NCBI GenBank assembly: GCA_905221205.1 | Contig: CAJNCG010000001.1 | Coordinates: forward strand, 496,001 to 560,000 | DNA: 64,000 nucleotides | Direction of reading: 5' to 3' | Source: a bacterium | Lineage (GTDB): Bacteria > Bacillota > Bacilli > Lactobacillales > Streptococcaceae | In this document: positions 44,810 to 55,800 of the stretch, piece after piece | Layout of the letters: every line of letters begins with the position of its first letter | Position numbering within the stretch: position 1 is the first letter of the stretch | The notes under the pieces: generated by a model | What the model saw: only the letters and a program-made list of their open reading frames with translations | Told to the model about the DNA's origin: nothing | The model's database searches: none | Translations under genes and position numbers: made by a program

Positions 44810-45301
44810 ATGGTAACTTTTCTCGGAAATCCTGTGAGCTTTACAGGTAAACAACTACAAGTCGGCGACAAGGCACTTGATTTTTCACTCACTACAACAG
44901 ACCTTTCTAAAAAATCTCTGGCTGATTTTGATGGCAAGAAAAAAGTCTTGAGTGTCGTGCCTTCTATCGATACAGGCATCTGCTCTACTCAAACGCGTCG
45001 TTTTAATGAAGAACTGGCTGGACTGGACAACACGGTCGTCTTGACTGTTTCCATGGACCTACCCTTTGCCCAAAAACGTTGGTGCGGTGCTGAAGGCATT
45101 GAAAATGCTATCATGCTCTCAGACTATTTCGACCATTCCTTTGGACGTGATTATGCCCTCTTAATCAATGAGTGGCACCTATTGGCACGCGCAGTCTTTG
45201 TCCTTGACACCGACAATACTATTCGCTACGTTGAATACGTGGACAATATCAACTCTGAACCAAATTTCGAAGCCGCAATTGCAGCAGCTAAAGAACTATA
45301 G
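44810..45301 (+). CDS. tpx: Thiol peroxidase
   Basis: A 163-aa atypical 2-Cys peroxiredoxin (PsaD) that reduces H2O2 and alkyl peroxides using thioredoxin. The peroxidatic Cys lies in [18 protein letters not shown] and the resolving Cys in [15 protein letters not shown] chose the ATG at 44810 ([11 protein letters not shown]); the open frame extends nine codons into the promoter. Linkage to psaBCA matches manganese-dependent oxidative-stress defence in pneumococcus. A long bidirectional terminator follows. Confidence 0.96.
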   Translation: MVTFLGNPVSFTGKQLQVGDKALDFSLTTTDLSKKSLADFDGKKKVLSVVPSIDTGICSTQTRRFNEELAGLDNTVVLTVSMDLPFAQKRWCGAEGIENAIMLSDYFDHSFGRDYALLINEWHLLARAVFVLDTDNTIRYVEYVDNINSEPNFEAAIAAAKEL

Positions 45302-45354
45302 AAAAAATCCTCTGTCACAAAGAGTTTTCTGCTCTTTGAAACGGAGGATTTTTG
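45302..45354. terminator. Bidirectional terminator
   Basis: Two-part hairpin: AAAAAATCCTC / GAGGATTTTT outer stem and CAAAGAG / CTCTTTG inner stem, between tpx and the convergent ABC permease. Confidence 0.9.
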
Positions 45355-45394
45355 CTTACGAGTAAATATAAGTTCAATCAGAAAAACAATCGCC

Positions 45395-48103
45395 TTACTC
45401 TACAGATTTCAAGGCTTCAAGCATATCAACCTTTCTCAGATGATAATTGACAAAGAAACCAAGCAAGGCCAAAATGATACTTACTGCTACCACTGGGATT
45501 ACATAGACTTCCCAGCCTACCCGCGGATAAAAGAGAATAGTCGCAGGCGAAATCATTTGAATCAAAAATTGATGTAAATAGAAACCAGATACCAAACCAA
45601 GTACGATTCCCACAAGGGACAACACAATCGTCTCACGGTAAATGTAGAGGGTGACTTCTTTATTATGAAAACCGAGCACCTTGATAGTAGAGAGTTCACG
45701 GATTCTCTCAGCCACGTTAATGTTGGTTAGATTGTAAAGGATAACAATAGCCAATAGAACCGATACGATGACCAAGATGGTCATGGTCTGATTGAGTGAG
45801 CTAGCGACGGAGTCAAAGAGTCGAATGGCTGAAGCATTCTGGACGACGCTAGACACTGCAGCTTGATTCATAAGCAAGCCTGCCTGCCTTTCGATACTAG
45901 GCGCACTAGTGTCCTTTAGCGTAACCAGATAAGTGTTGGCTTGGGGTAGCTGTCCATAAAGTTGCTCATAATTGGCTTGGTTCATATAAATAAAATGACC
46001 AACGTAGTTCTCAGCAATGGCAGCAACCCTTAACTCCTTACCTTCAATTTCTAAAGTCTGCCCAACCCCGACACCTGCCAGCTGGGCGAGTTTAGCTGTA
46101 ATAACGACTCCATCTTTTAATGTCAGCTCCTGCTGATGATTTTGCAGATGGATAAAGGGTGTCAAATCCTCCTTCTCTGTCATCATAAGGGTAATTGTCT
46201 GAAGACCAGCCTTGCCTTTGAAATCCTTGTCTAGCGTCTTAGAATAAATTTTCTGGTAGGCTTGAATATCCTGCCCTTTCAACACTTCTTCTAGACTTGC
46301 CTTGTCTTGATTGGTCGCACTAGGATTTTCAGAGACAATCATTTGATACTGTTGGATTTCTTGAAACTGTCTAGACGGAACTCCTGCTACAGAGGATTGG
46401 ATTCCCAATCCTGCAAAGAGCAGGGCTACAGAACCAGCCACACCAAAGATCGTCATTAACATCCGCTGTTTATAACGGAAGATATTGCGGGCTGTTACCT
46501 TATGAGTAAAACTGAGACGACGCCAAATAAAACTGATGCGCTCCAGTAAGATTTTAGCTCCTTTGACAGGTGGTTTAGGAAGTAAAAGTTGGGCTGCTTC
46601 GTCGTGAAGTTCCCTCCGAGCCACCAGATAGGCTGGTAACACACTCGCCAGCCAACTCAGACCAAGAGCTAGTAAACTATAGCTCCAATAGAACTGAATC
46701 TGGGTTTCTCCCACCACCATGCCTTTTGTAATGACACTTGAAATCACACTGGCTAGCAAATAATGGCCAAGTATACTACCTAGAGCCGTTCCGACCGTCC
46801 CAGCTACTAGGCCGTAGAGGAGAAACTTGGCGATAATATCCTTGCTGCGATAGCCCAAGGACTTAAAAATCCCTGCATGTGTTCGCTCTTCATCCACAAA
46901 GCGAGTCATAGTTGTGAAAGTCACCATAGCTGCTACGGCATAAAGCACTACAGGAAAGATATTGCCCACTGCCCGAATACTGGCTGAAGCATTACTGTAC
47001 ATGAGGTAGCCCTGACCACCTAGCATAGTCTGACGATTATATACTTGATACTTGGGCTCAGCTAAATCATCCAAGACTTGCTGATGTTTTTCTAATTTTT
47101 CCTTTTCTTGGGCTAAATTTTGTTCAGCCTGCTTTAGTTTGTCCTCTTCCTTGCTCAATTCCTGCTTAGCTTGGGTAAGTTGAGCACTAGCCTGCTCTCT
47201 CTGAGCTTGAGGAAGCAAGGCTAGTTGACTTTCCTGAGCCTGTAAACGAGTTTGAGCAGCTGCTAAACGACGTTTGCCTTCCTGCAGATTAGTCTCAGCC
47301 TTATCAAGGGTTTCTTGGCCTTTTTCTAGAGACTCTTGTCCTTCTTTTTTCAATAGTTGCAGACGTGCCTTGCCATTATCTGACAAAGCTTGTTCTAGAT
47401 TTTCCTGATGTTGCTTGGATTTTTCTTCATAAGCTTCTGAAAAAGCATTTAATCCTGCTAAATCTTGATATTTCAAGCGTGCTATATTATAGACTTTCTG
47501 ATCAAACTGACTAGGTAAAATCACCCCATAGGCTGTCAGAGTCCCACTTCCACTGCCTGCGTAGCCCATATCTCGCTGGGAGAGGATTTCAGCTGAATAC
47601 ACAAAACCAGTAATGGTATAAGTATGGTCTTTTAAAGAGGAATGACCCTCTTCTTTTTCTTTAAAGCTAATCTCCTGTCCTACACGATATTGGCCTTGTA
47701 AATGACTGGCCAAAGCAATTTCCTGGTCTGACTGAGGAAGTCGTCCCTCTCTTAGCTGAAAGGTTGAAATTCGCTCTAGTTTGGAATACAGCCGAATGGC
47801 ATCCTGCCCATTTTCCATAGTCACATCTGTCAAATAGCCAAACTCAAAATCTGCTCCCTCTATCTGTTCTAATTCTTCTTGATCTGCTTGATCCAAACCA
47901 TAATTAGACATAACTGCCAAATCCAAGGTTTGAGCAGTTCTTAAATAAGCATTAGCTGTCGCCTCCATGTTGGGGCTAGTCACTTTGAGGCCTACTAAGG
48001 CTAGAGACCCTAACATCATCAAGGTTAAGATGGATAAAAAACGCCCCTTGGAGCCTGTAAAGGACTGAATTAAGTCCTTCCAATAAGTTTTTCGCTTGAT
48101 CAT
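45395..48103 (-). CDS. Large FtsX/MacB-type ABC permease with coiled coil
   Basis: A 902-aa permease with two FtsX cores. It has an N-terminal helix, an extracellular MacB-like domain with a long coiled coil (KLKQAEQNLAQEKEKLEKHQ region, about residues 230-340), a three-helix FtsX block (FTTMTRFVDEERTHAGIFKS), a second extracellular domain, and a C-terminal FtsX block (NVAERIRELSTIKVLGFHNK). It probably exports or senses peptides or lipids. I chose the ATG at 48103, just after the ATPase stop. The extension to 48124 overlaps the ATPase and is TTG. Confidence 0.88.
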   Translation of the reverse strand: MIKRKTYWKDLIQSFTGSKGRFLSILTLMMLGSLALVGLKVTSPNMEATANAYLRTAQTLDLAVMSNYGLDQADQEELEQIEGADFEFGYLTDVTMENGQDAIRLYSKLERISTFQLREGRLPQSDQEIALASHLQGQYRVGQEISFKEKEEGHSSLKDHTYTITGFVYSAEILSQRDMGYAGSGSGTLTAYGVILPSQFDQKVYNIARLKYQDLAGLNAFSEAYEEKSKQHQENLEQALSDNGKARLQLLKKEGQESLEKGQETLDKAETNLQEGKRRLAAAQTRLQAQESQLALLPQAQREQASAQLTQAKQELSKEEDKLKQAEQNLAQEKEKLEKHQQVLDDLAEPKYQVYNRQTMLGGQGYLMYSNASASIRAVGNIFPVVLYAVAAMVTFTTMTRFVDEERTHAGIFKSLGYRSKDIIAKFLLYGLVAGTVGTALGSILGHYLLASVISSVITKGMVVGETQIQFYWSYSLLALGLSWLASVLPAYLVARRELHDEAAQLLLPKPPVKGAKILLERISFIWRRLSFTHKVTARNIFRYKQRMLMTIFGVAGSVALLFAGLGIQSSVAGVPSRQFQEIQQYQMIVSENPSATNQDKASLEEVLKGQDIQAYQKIYSKTLDKDFKGKAGLQTITLMMTEKEDLTPFIHLQNHQQELTLKDGVVITAKLAQLAGVGVGQTLEIEGKELRVAAIAENYVGHFIYMNQANYEQLYGQLPQANTYLVTLKDTSAPSIERQAGLLMNQAAVSSVVQNASAIRLFDSVASSLNQTMTILVIVSVLLAIVILYNLTNINVAERIRELSTIKVLGFHNKEVTLYIYRETIVLSLVGIVLGLVSGFYLHQFLIQMISPATILFYPRVGWEVYVIPVVAVSIILALLGFFVNYHLRKVDMLEALKSVE

Positions 48104-48104
48104 G

Positions 48105-48806
48105 CTAGTACTCCAAACTGTCAATATCCTGAGGATGCTGATTGATCACCACATCCTTGACACTGGCATCATGCATATAAATCACGCGATCAGCAATGGG
48201 CGCCAAAGCTCCATTATGAGTCACGATAATCACCGTCGTTCCCTTTTGACGAGACATATCTTGGAGAATTTTCAAGACTTGCTTGCCCGTCTGATAATCC
48301 AAGGCACCAGTCGGTTCATCACAAAGAAGGATTTTAGGATTTTTGGCTACTGCGCGTGCAATGGAGACTCGCTGTTGCTCCCCTCCAGAAAGCTGGGCTG
48401 GGAAATTATTAAGACGATGAGTCAGACCTACATCTGTCAAGACCTGCTCAGGATCCAAGGCATCCGTCACAATTTCAGAAGCCAATTCCACATTTTCCTT
48501 AGCTGTCAGATTAGATACTAGATTGTAAAACTGAAAAACAAAACCGACATCATTGCGGCGGTAATTGGTTCTCTGGTGGGAATTGTAGTCTGCAATATTG
48601 ACCCCATCAATCCAGATTTCCCCCTCGTCATTGGTGTCCATTCCCCCGAGAAGATTAAGAACTGTTGACTTGCCTGCACCTGATGCACCAAGGATAATCA
48701 CCAGCTCCCCTTTTTCAATCTCAAAATTCACATCACAATTGGCCACAATCTCCGTGTCCCCAACCTGATAACGCTTGTAACAGTGTTTCATCTCAATATA
48801 AGCCAT
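48105..48806 (-). CDS. ABC transporter ATPase (LolD/MacB-like)
   Basis: A 233-aa ATPase partner of the FtsX-type permease. Walker A is [11 protein letters not shown] (about residue 40), signature LSGGEQQR, Walker [13 protein letters not shown] and switch VTHNGALAP. The [20 protein letters not shown] segment is typical of the antimicrobial-peptide and lipoprotein exporter group. Its stop is one base before the permease ATG. The operon has no adjacent two-component genes. Confidence 0.93.
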   Translation of the reverse strand: MAYIEMKHCYKRYQVGDTEIVANCDVNFEIEKGELVIILGASGAGKSTVLNLLGGMDTNDEGEIWIDGVNIADYNSHQRTNYRRNDVGFVFQFYNLVSNLTAKENVELASEIVTDALDPEQVLTDVGLTHRLNNFPAQLSGGEQQRVSIARAVAKNPKILLCDEPTGALDYQTGKQVLKILQDMSRQKGTTVIIVTHNGALAPIADRVIYMHDASVKDVVINQHPQDIDSLEY

Positions 48807-48897
48807 CAGACTCGCCCTCTCTCAAACAATTTACTTCCTACTACCATTATAACGCTTTTTCAACTAGTTGGAAACTGCTTACAGTCTCAACTCCTTC

Positions 48898-48926
48898 ATA
48901 AAAGGCAGTCTCAAACCACTGCCTTC
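48898..48926 (-). terminator. Fucosidase gene terminator
   Basis: AAGGCAGT / ACTGCCTT stem; on the minus strand it is followed by TTATG. The T-tract is weak. Confidence 0.6.
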
Positions 48927-48936
48927 TATCCTCTTC

Positions 48937-51348
48937 TTAAAAATAAAATTGAACAAAATCGCCTTCTGCTGTTGCTACCGAAATACAATCTTTCTCTGTG
49001 CAATTCACTTTTGCTTTTTTTTGATTCACTTCAATCACACTCTTTTCAATACCTGTATAAGAGACTCGCAAATCTCCTCCACTTCTTGATAAAATGGTCA
49101 TCTGTAAGAGTTTTTTATCCTCCCACCTCATGCTAACTTCAAAATGTCCACGTGCCATTAAACCTGAAACGGAACCTGATGACCATGTATCAGGTAGGGC
49201 AGCTAGGGGCACCAGATAAGCTGTATGAGACTGAAGCAACATTTCTGCCATGCCACTAGTAGCACCAAAATTACCATCTATCTGAAAAGGTGGATGGCTA
49301 CACCAAAGATTGGGCAAGGTGGATGTCTTTAACTGCTCTGCTAATAATTTATGGGCTCGATTGCCATCTCCCAAACGCGCCCAGAGATTGATCTTATTAG
49401 CCTTGGACCAGCCTGTTCCCCCATCTCCACGATCATTGAGGCTAGCACGCGCCGCTTCAAGATACTCTTGCCCCTTATGACTAAAGAGAGTTCCAGGATA
49501 AAGTCCCACCAGATGGGAAGCATGCCGATGTTGGGCTTCCACTTTCTCATTTTGAAAATGCTGTTCTTCCTCCTCATACCACTCCCTAATTCGACCAGAT
49601 TGAGTGATTTGTAGAGGATTAAGCAGGTCAAACTTCTCTTTGACTTCAGTCAACAAGTCCGCATCCATCCCTAATTCTTGAGCAGCCTGAATAAAATCAT
49701 GGAATAATTGCCAAATAAGAGATTGGTCATAGGTATTGCCAATCGAAATCGGACCATGTTCTGGCGAATAAGACGGAGAAGAAACCCAACGCTGAGCTAG
49801 CTGATCCTCATGTAAAAAAGCATTCCAAAAACGAACCGTTTCCCTCAACATGGGATAAATTTTCTTCCTGAGATAGTCTTGGTCCCTGTAAAATGAATAG
49901 GCCTCATAAACCGTTTGCATCATCCACGCATTAGCTGCCGGAGACCACCCCCAGTAGTAATCCCAACCAGGTACCGTCCAACCAAAGGGAGTCGCTTGAG
50001 TATGGACCAACCAACCGTTCTCCTCACCTTTCTGAGAGACGATTCCTGCATACCTTGCAGCCGCTATGCGACCATAGACACGCAAATCATCGATATAGTT
50101 GATGACCGGAAAGGCCGTTTCTAAGAGGTTAGTCACATAGGCTGGCCAATAATTCATCTGCAGATTGATATTCAGATGATAGTCTGAATTCCAAGGAGGA
50201 TTGTCGACCGCATTCCAGACCCCTTGCAGGTTAGCTGGTAGCGCATCTGGGCAATCTCTGGACGAACTAATCAATAAATACCGCCCATACTGGAAGAACA
50301 GATCCTCCAAAGCCTGCCCCTCTTGTGGCTTATAATTTTTTAACAACTCATCTGTAGTGGTTGCATAAACCTCAGCCCCCAAATCCAATTGAACACGCTG
50401 AAATAAGGCTTGGTAGTCCTGAATATGCCGTGATTTTAATTGGTCATAGCCCTTTTCTTTAGCTGTCTCCACCAAGTCCTTTACTTGTCGCTCCAAATCT
50501 AGTTTCTTGCGATAATTGCTAGCTGGATTTTGAGCAAAATCTGTTTTAGCTGCCAAGAAGAGATTGGCATAACTGGCTCCTGATATCTGAACTTTATTCG
50601 ACCAGACTCTGGTGTCTCCATCCGTTTGCCAAGCAAGACAGCCAGTAAACTGAAGATCATTGTCCTTAACTCGTCCCTTCATCAAGATATGGGAATCAGT
50701 GATATCCAGCTGGCACTCCTTGTAATCAGACTTTTTCTGCTCATACTTTTCATCAGAAGCCAAGTCACGGGTCAAGGATAGTTCTATAGTAAAATCCAGA
50801 GTTTCCGACCCTTCCTTAGTAAAGCGTTGAATCAAGAGATCATCTGGAAAACTCGCAAAGGCTTCACGTTCAAATCTCGTTCCCTTATAGGCATAAGAAG
50901 TCGTCGCCAGTGCCTTACTGACATTCAACTGTCTCTGGTAATCCGTCACCTGAGACAAAGTCGTGCCTTGCTGGCTGAACTCAATGAAAATATCTCCAAA
51001 GGACAGATAGGTCCCATATTGACTCGTTTGGGGCCCAACTAGGTGCTGCTCAGCCAGTTCCTTAGCCCGATTGTAATCTCTCTTTTCTAAAGCCTTCCGA
51101 ATTTCAGCTAAAAAACCATACTGATCCTGAAGATTTCCACCCTGATAATCTGAACTATCTGGTTGAGGCCCACCCGACCAGAGACTTTTTTCATTAAATT
51201 GAATCCGCTCAGCCCCTATAAGCCCAAATACTTTAGCCCCTAAAGAACCATTACCTATCGGTAAGGCCTCTTCTTCCCAACCCTTATAAGTGGTTGAAGC
51301 TGGTTGCTTGTAGTTCAGTACATAATCTTGTTTTTTATTCCTTATCAT
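48937..51348 (-). CDS. GH95-family alpha-L-fucosidase
   Basis: An 803-aa glycoside hydrolase without a signal peptide. GH95 landmarks: WEEEALPIGNGSLGAKVFG near residue 25, RIQFNEKSLWSGGPQPDSSD, LQGVWNAVDNPPWNSDYHLN with NINLQMNYWPAY (catalytic Asn/Asp zone), SPEHGPISIGNTYDQSLIWQ, RHASHLVGLYPGTLF and QIDGNFGATSGMAEMLLQS. It inverts Fuc-alpha-1,2-Gal linkages and so could trim host glycans, but the lack of a signal peptide implies action on imported sugars. It is monocistronic, away from any fucose operon. Confidence 0.92.
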   Translation of the reverse strand: MIRNKKQDYVLNYKQPASTTYKGWEEEALPIGNGSLGAKVFGLIGAERIQFNEKSLWSGGPQPDSSDYQGGNLQDQYGFLAEIRKALEKRDYNRAKELAEQHLVGPQTSQYGTYLSFGDIFIEFSQQGTTLSQVTDYQRQLNVSKALATTSYAYKGTRFEREAFASFPDDLLIQRFTKEGSETLDFTIELSLTRDLASDEKYEQKKSDYKECQLDITDSHILMKGRVKDNDLQFTGCLAWQTDGDTRVWSNKVQISGASYANLFLAAKTDFAQNPASNYRKKLDLERQVKDLVETAKEKGYDQLKSRHIQDYQALFQRVQLDLGAEVYATTTDELLKNYKPQEGQALEDLFFQYGRYLLISSSRDCPDALPANLQGVWNAVDNPPWNSDYHLNINLQMNYWPAYVTNLLETAFPVINYIDDLRVYGRIAAARYAGIVSQKGEENGWLVHTQATPFGWTVPGWDYYWGWSPAANAWMMQTVYEAYSFYRDQDYLRKKIYPMLRETVRFWNAFLHEDQLAQRWVSSPSYSPEHGPISIGNTYDQSLIWQLFHDFIQAAQELGMDADLLTEVKEKFDLLNPLQITQSGRIREWYEEEEQHFQNEKVEAQHRHASHLVGLYPGTLFSHKGQEYLEAARASLNDRGDGGTGWSKANKINLWARLGDGNRAHKLLAEQLKTSTLPNLWCSHPPFQIDGNFGATSGMAEMLLQSHTAYLVPLAALPDTWSSGSVSGLMARGHFEVSMRWEDKKLLQMTILSRSGGDLRVSYTGIEKSVIEVNQKKAKVNCTEKDCISVATAEGDFVQFYF

Positions 51349-51362
51349 ACTACCATACTAAC

Positions 51363-51392
51363 ATAAAAAGCCTAGAAATCAATTCTAGACTT
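51363..51392 (-). terminator. gpmA terminator
   Basis: TCTAGAA / TTTCTAGGC stem on the minus strand followed by TTTTTATG. Confidence 0.7.
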
Positions 51393-51400
51393 ACAATTTT

Positions 51401-52093
51401 TTATTTTCCAAGGTAGTACTCAGAAACTACGTTCAATTTTTCGTCGAATTCGAATACCAATGGTGGGAAGTTAGGGATTTCCACGTCCATGATTTCGTCA
51501 TCTGACAAACCTTTGATGTGTTTTACAAGGGCACGGATTGAGTTACCGTGAGCTCCTACGAATACGTTTTTACCATCTTTAAGGGCTGGAGCGATTTTAT
51601 CTTCCCAGAAAGGAAGGGCACGTTCCAAAGTCACTTTCAAGTTTTCAGCATCTGGGATAACTGAGTCGTCAAGTGAAGCGTAACGACGGTCAGTGTGAGC
51701 TGAGTGCTCATCATCACGGTCCATGTTTGGAGGCAATACATCGTATGAACGACGCCAGATGTGAACTTGCTCATCACCAAATTGTTCAGCAGCTTCAGCT
51801 TTGTTTTTACCAGTCAAACCACCGTAGTGACGTTCGTTCAAACGCCATGATTTTTCAACTGGAACCCACAATTGGTCAGAAGCTTCAAGAGCCAAGTTAG
51901 TTGTTTTGATCGCACGTTTCAATACTGAAGTGTAAGCTTGGTCAAATTCGATACCAGCTTCTTTGATCAATTTACCAGCGTCAATCGCTTGTTGTGTACC
52001 TTTTTCAGACAAATCAACATCAGCCCAACCAGTGAATAGGTTAGCTTTGTTCCATTCAGACTCACCGTGGCGAGCAAAAACCAATTTTACCAT
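51401..52093 (-). CDS. gpmA: 2,3-bisphosphoglycerate-dependent phosphoglycerate mutase
   Basis: Interconverts 3- and 2-phosphoglycerate in glycolysis. The 230-aa protein has the phosphohistidine motif [20 protein letters not shown] at the N-terminus, [13 protein letters not shown], and the second histidine in [15 protein letters not shown]. Length matches the dPGM family. Codon use is strongly biased, as expected of a highly expressed gene. The ATG is preceded by AAGGAG. Confidence 0.97.
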   Translation of the reverse strand: MVKLVFARHGESEWNKANLFTGWADVDLSEKGTQQAIDAGKLIKEAGIEFDQAYTSVLKRAIKTTNLALEASDQLWVPVEKSWRLNERHYGGLTGKNKAEAAEQFGDEQVHIWRRSYDVLPPNMDRDDEHSAHTDRRYASLDDSVIPDAENLKVTLERALPFWEDKIAPALKDGKNVFVGAHGNSIRALVKHIKGLSDDEIMDVEIPNFPPLVFEFDEKLNVVSEYYLGK

Positions 52094-52183
52094 TAGATGG
52101 ATTCTCCTTTAAATTTTCCGAGGTTTCCCCTCGTTTATCTATTCTATTTTACACAATTTTTCACAAAAAAGCTAGTCAAAACC

Positions 52184-52222
52184 AAAAAGGAAAGGACTGT
52201 TTGGCAATCCTTTTCCTTATTT
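52184..52222 (-). terminator. Terminator after the 138-aa membrane protein
   Basis: AAGGAAAAGGATTG / CAGTCCTTTCCTT stem on the minus strand, then TTTTTGGTTTT; A-rich on the other side, so it may act both ways. Confidence 0.85.
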
Positions 52223-52223
52223 T

Positions 52224-52640
52224 TTATCCTTCAACTTTGAATTTTTGGAGACTTTCTAAAAATAAAATAGAAGCAATGATAATAATAATTCCTCCAAACC
52301 ATCCTAATAATGGAATCAATGCAATCGATGAACCAATAATTAACAAAAGTGATGGTAGAAAGGAAATGCGATTATCATTTTTGTAATAAGTAAGAGTAAT
52401 AATTCCTAAGATTAAAATTATAATTTTAATCAAACTAAAAATAATAAATATAGTCCCCAGAATCATAATCGCAACTTCTTCACTAAAAACGATAAAAATA
52501 ATTCCCAATATTGCACTATATGCATCATTATCATTAGCTAATTTTCCAATCAAAACTAAAATGAATGGGAAACTAATTAAAAGCATTCCTGTAATCAAAC
52601 CAATAATCCCATCAATCTGAGCAAGTTTTTCATTTTTCAT
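52224..52640 (-). CDS. Hypothetical four-helix membrane protein
   Basis: A 138-aa very hydrophobic, isoleucine-rich protein with about four transmembrane helices. It opens MKNEKLAQIDGIIGLITGML and ends ILFLESLQKFKVEG. The layout is like DUF4064/DUF308-type small membrane proteins, but I cannot name a family. It is more AT-rich than its neighbours gpmA and ileS. The ATG at 52640 has AGAAGGGGA upstream. Its own terminator and the ileS terminator isolate it as a single-gene unit. Confidence 0.7.
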   Translation of the reverse strand: MKNEKLAQIDGIIGLITGMLLISFPFILVLIGKLANDNDAYSAILGIIFIVFSEEVAIMILGTIFIIFSLIKIIILILGIITLTYYKNDNRISFLPSLLLIIGSSIALIPLLGWFGGIIIIIASILFLESLQKFKVEG

Positions 52641-52725
52641 CAATATCCCCTTCTCCCATAGTTGCTTTAAATTATACCATTATTAGATTTAACACTTTCT
52701 TTCTGAGGAAATAGTTTTAAAAAAA

Positions 52726-52750
52726 ATACAGGAAATTTCCTGTATTTTAA
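52726..52750. terminator. ileS terminator
   Basis: AAATACAGGAAA / TTTCCTGTATTT perfect palindrome with A/T tails on both sides, directly after ileS. Confidence 0.85.
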
Positions 52751-52755
52751 ATAGA

Positions 52756-55548
52756 TTATTTCTCCTCAAACCCTTCTGCGACTGCGTCTGCAAAGTTTTC
52801 TTCTACGATGCTTGCACAGTGGTCACAGATGACTGCGTGGTAACTGCGTTCTGCTGTTGTTGGGTCAATACGACGGCAACGGTCACATACTTGGCCTGCA
52901 GCGCGTTCAACAGTGAAGGCTACGTCTTCAAAGCTTACAGCAACTTCTGGAGCCGGTCCTTCTGCGATGGTCAAGTCTGACACGATCAAAAGTTGAGCCA
53001 CATTGCTGTTTACTGCTTCGAGTAGAGTTTTCACCACTTCATTTGGATAAACTATCAAGTGTGCTTCAAGCGATTTACCGATTACTTTGGCATTACGAGC
53101 TTCTTCCAAGGCTTTTTGAGCTTGTCCACGGAAGTCCATGAAGGCAGCCCATGTATCCAAGATTTCTTCTTGATTAGCAAAAGTTTCTGCTTCTGGTAAT
53201 TCTGATAATTGGACGAAGTCTTCTGCTTCAAACTCAAGATATGACCAGATTTCCTCTGCTGTGTGAGGAAGGATTGGTGTCAAGAGTTTGGTGATTTTAA
53301 CAAGAATGTCATAGAAGACAGTCTGCATTTGACGGCGTTCCAGTGATTTGGCACCCTCGATGTAAACAACGTCCTTAGCAAAATCAAGGTAGAATGCTGA
53401 CAAGTCAACGTTGATAAAGTTCACCAAGGCCTTGTAGATTGTCAAGAATTCAAAGTTTGCATAAGCATCACGAATGGTCTTGACAAGCTGGTTAAAGCGA
53501 ATCGTCATGTACTTATCAACTGAACGAAGTTCATCGTAAGCTACTGAATCTTGAGCTGGGTTAAAATCAGATGTATTGGCAATCAAGAAACGAAGAGTGT
53601 TACGGATCTTACGGTAAGTTTCAGAGACTTGGCTCAAAATATCCATAGAGATACGCACGTCGTTGCTTGAGTCTACACTTGTTACCCAAAGACGCAAGAT
53701 TTCTGCACCAAATTGTTTTTCAACATCGCTTGGAGCAATGGTATTTCCAAGAGATTTAGACATCTTCTCACCTTTACCATCAAGGGCAAAACCTTGTGAC
53801 AAGATTTGTTTGTAAGGCGCTACGCCATGGTTGGCAACAGATGTGATGAGTGAGGAATTGAACCAACCACGGTATTGGTCAGAACCTTCAAGGTAAAGAT
53901 CTGCTGGGTAAGTCAACTCAGGACGGTTTACCACAACTCCATTCCATGATGAACCTGAGTCAAACCAAACGTCCATGATATCTGTTTCTTTCTTGAACTC
54001 GCCATTTGGTGAACCTGGATGAGTAAATCCTTCTGGCAAGAGGTCCTTAGCATCACGTTCCCACCAGATGATAGAACCGTGTTCCTCAAAGAGTTGAGCC
54101 ACGTGTTCAATCGTTTCAGCTGTCATGATTGCTGTACCATCTTCAGCGTAGAAGATTGGAAGCGGAACACCCCAAGCACGTTGACGAGAGATAACCCAGT
54201 CACCACGATCACGAATCATGTTGTACAGACGGACTTTACCCCATTCTGAGTGGAATTTCACTTTTTCAATCTCATCCAAGATTTCTTGACGGAATTTTGA
54301 AACTGAAGCAAACCATTGTGGAACTGCACGCCAGATGATTGGTTTTTTCGTACGCCAGTCAAATGGGTATGAGTGAGAGATTTCTTCTTGGGCAAGAAGG
54401 AGGTTGCCAAGTTTCTCGATGACAGTTGGAACTACCTTGTCGTAGAATTGGCCTTCAAACTCAGGACCAGCATTAGCCATCATGATACCGCGTTCATCAA
54501 CAGTGACTGCGACTTCAAGACCATTAGCAATACCGACATTGTAGTCGTCCTCACCAAAACCAGGGGCTGTATGGACAATACCTGTACCAGAGTCAGTAGT
54601 AACGTGGTCACCAAGGATTACCAATTCATCTACAGCCTTATCCCATGGGTGTTCTGTTACAATATGGTTCAATTCTTGACCACGATAAGTTGCCAACACT
54701 TGAACATCAGCCCAACCAAACTTCTCAGACAAGCTAGTCAATAATTCTGCAGCAACCACAAACTTACGAGCTTCACCAGCAGGTTGAACTAAAACGTAAT
54801 CAATATCTGCTCCAACAGTCAAACCACGAGAAGCTGTGATAGTAAATGGAGTAGTTGTCCAAACAACGATATAAGTATCTGTATCTAGAATTCCTTTGCC
54901 ATCTTTTACCTTGTTGGCATAGTAAAGGGAAGTTGAAACCAAATCATGGTATTCAATCTCTGCTTCAGCAAGGGCAGATTCAGATGACCAAGACCAGTAA
55001 ACTGGCTTGGCACCACGGTAGATATAACCCTTGTTAGCCATCTCACCGAAGACACGGATTTGGGCTGCTTCATAGTCAGGAGTCAAAGTCACATATGGAT
55101 TTTCCCAGTCACCAGAAACACCCAAACGTTTGAAGTCTTCGCGTTGTTTATCTACTTGAGAAAGAGCATATTCACGGCAAAGTTTCAAGTACTCAACCAA
55201 GTCCATTTCTTTACGTTTGACACCCTGTTTTGCTAAAACTTGCTCGATTGGCAGACCATGTGTATCCCAACCTGGAATATATGGTGCATAAAACCCTGAC
55301 ATAGATTTTGAACGAACAATGATATCTTTTGAAATCTTGTTCATAGCATGTCCAACGTGGATATTTCCGTTCGCGTATGGAGGGCCATCATGCAAGGTGA
55401 AATGAGGTTTTCCTTGGTTCAATTCTTGACGACGTTGATAAAGTTTTGCATCTTCCCATTCCTTTTGCCAAACTGGCTCTTTGGTAGGAAGGCCTGCACG
55501 CATTGGGAAAGCTGTTTTCCCAAGGTTAAGGGTATCTTTGAGTTTCAT
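52756..55548 (-). CDS. ileS: Isoleucyl-tRNA synthetase
   Basis: Charges tRNA-Ile. The 930-aa class I enzyme has [16 protein letters not shown] (HIGH motif, about residue 57-72), the editing CP1 domain ([37 protein letters not shown]), [10 protein letters not shown], and a C-terminal zinc finger with CDRC and CDHC pairs. It is the bacterial eukaryotic-unlike type. The ATG follows AAAGGAG. It is controlled by a T-box leader upstream. Confidence 0.98.
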   Translation of the reverse strand: MKLKDTLNLGKTAFPMRAGLPTKEPVWQKEWEDAKLYQRRQELNQGKPHFTLHDGPPYANGNIHVGHAMNKISKDIIVRSKSMSGFYAPYIPGWDTHGLPIEQVLAKQGVKRKEMDLVEYLKLCREYALSQVDKQREDFKRLGVSGDWENPYVTLTPDYEAAQIRVFGEMANKGYIYRGAKPVYWSWSSESALAEAEIEYHDLVSTSLYYANKVKDGKGILDTDTYIVVWTTTPFTITASRGLTVGADIDYVLVQPAGEARKFVVAAELLTSLSEKFGWADVQVLATYRGQELNHIVTEHPWDKAVDELVILGDHVTTDSGTGIVHTAPGFGEDDYNVGIANGLEVAVTVDERGIMMANAGPEFEGQFYDKVVPTVIEKLGNLLLAQEEISHSYPFDWRTKKPIIWRAVPQWFASVSKFRQEILDEIEKVKFHSEWGKVRLYNMIRDRGDWVISRQRAWGVPLPIFYAEDGTAIMTAETIEHVAQLFEEHGSIIWWERDAKDLLPEGFTHPGSPNGEFKKETDIMDVWFDSGSSWNGVVVNRPELTYPADLYLEGSDQYRGWFNSSLITSVANHGVAPYKQILSQGFALDGKGEKMSKSLGNTIAPSDVEKQFGAEILRLWVTSVDSSNDVRISMDILSQVSETYRKIRNTLRFLIANTSDFNPAQDSVAYDELRSVDKYMTIRFNQLVKTIRDAYANFEFLTIYKALVNFINVDLSAFYLDFAKDVVYIEGAKSLERRQMQTVFYDILVKITKLLTPILPHTAEEIWSYLEFEAEDFVQLSELPEAETFANQEEILDTWAAFMDFRGQAQKALEEARNAKVIGKSLEAHLIVYPNEVVKTLLEAVNSNVAQLLIVSDLTIAEGPAPEVAVSFEDVAFTVERAAGQVCDRCRRIDPTTAERSYHAVICDHCASIVEENFADAVAEGFEEK

Positions 55549-55577
55549 GGTATCTCCTTTATAAATAATAACAAATT

Positions 55578-55795
55578 AAAAACCACGACTTCCAAAAAGG
55601 ACGAAAATCGTGGTACCACCTTTATTCGGAAAAAGATCTGGTCTTTCTCCCTCTTATCCCGTAACGTGGGGAACGTCAAATCTTACTTCATTCAGACTTG
55701 ATTGTTTGAGAGGATAATCTTATCATTAGGGAATGCAGGACTCACACCATCTCCTGCTCGCTGGAAATATAAGGATAAGATATTGTTCTCAGATC
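55578..55795 (-). promoter_or_regulatory. T-box riboswitch upstream of ileS
   Basis: On the minus strand the T-box sequence AAAGGTGGTACCACG lies at 55609-55623. It is followed by a terminator stem CCACGA / TCGTGG plus TTTTT. Upstream are stem I elements, including GAGCAGGAGATGGTGTGAG, and a GATTATCCTC segment with ATC isoleucine codons where the specifier should be. Uncharged tRNA-Ile should promote readthrough into ileS. Confidence 0.92.
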
Positions 55796-55800
55796 ATTTC

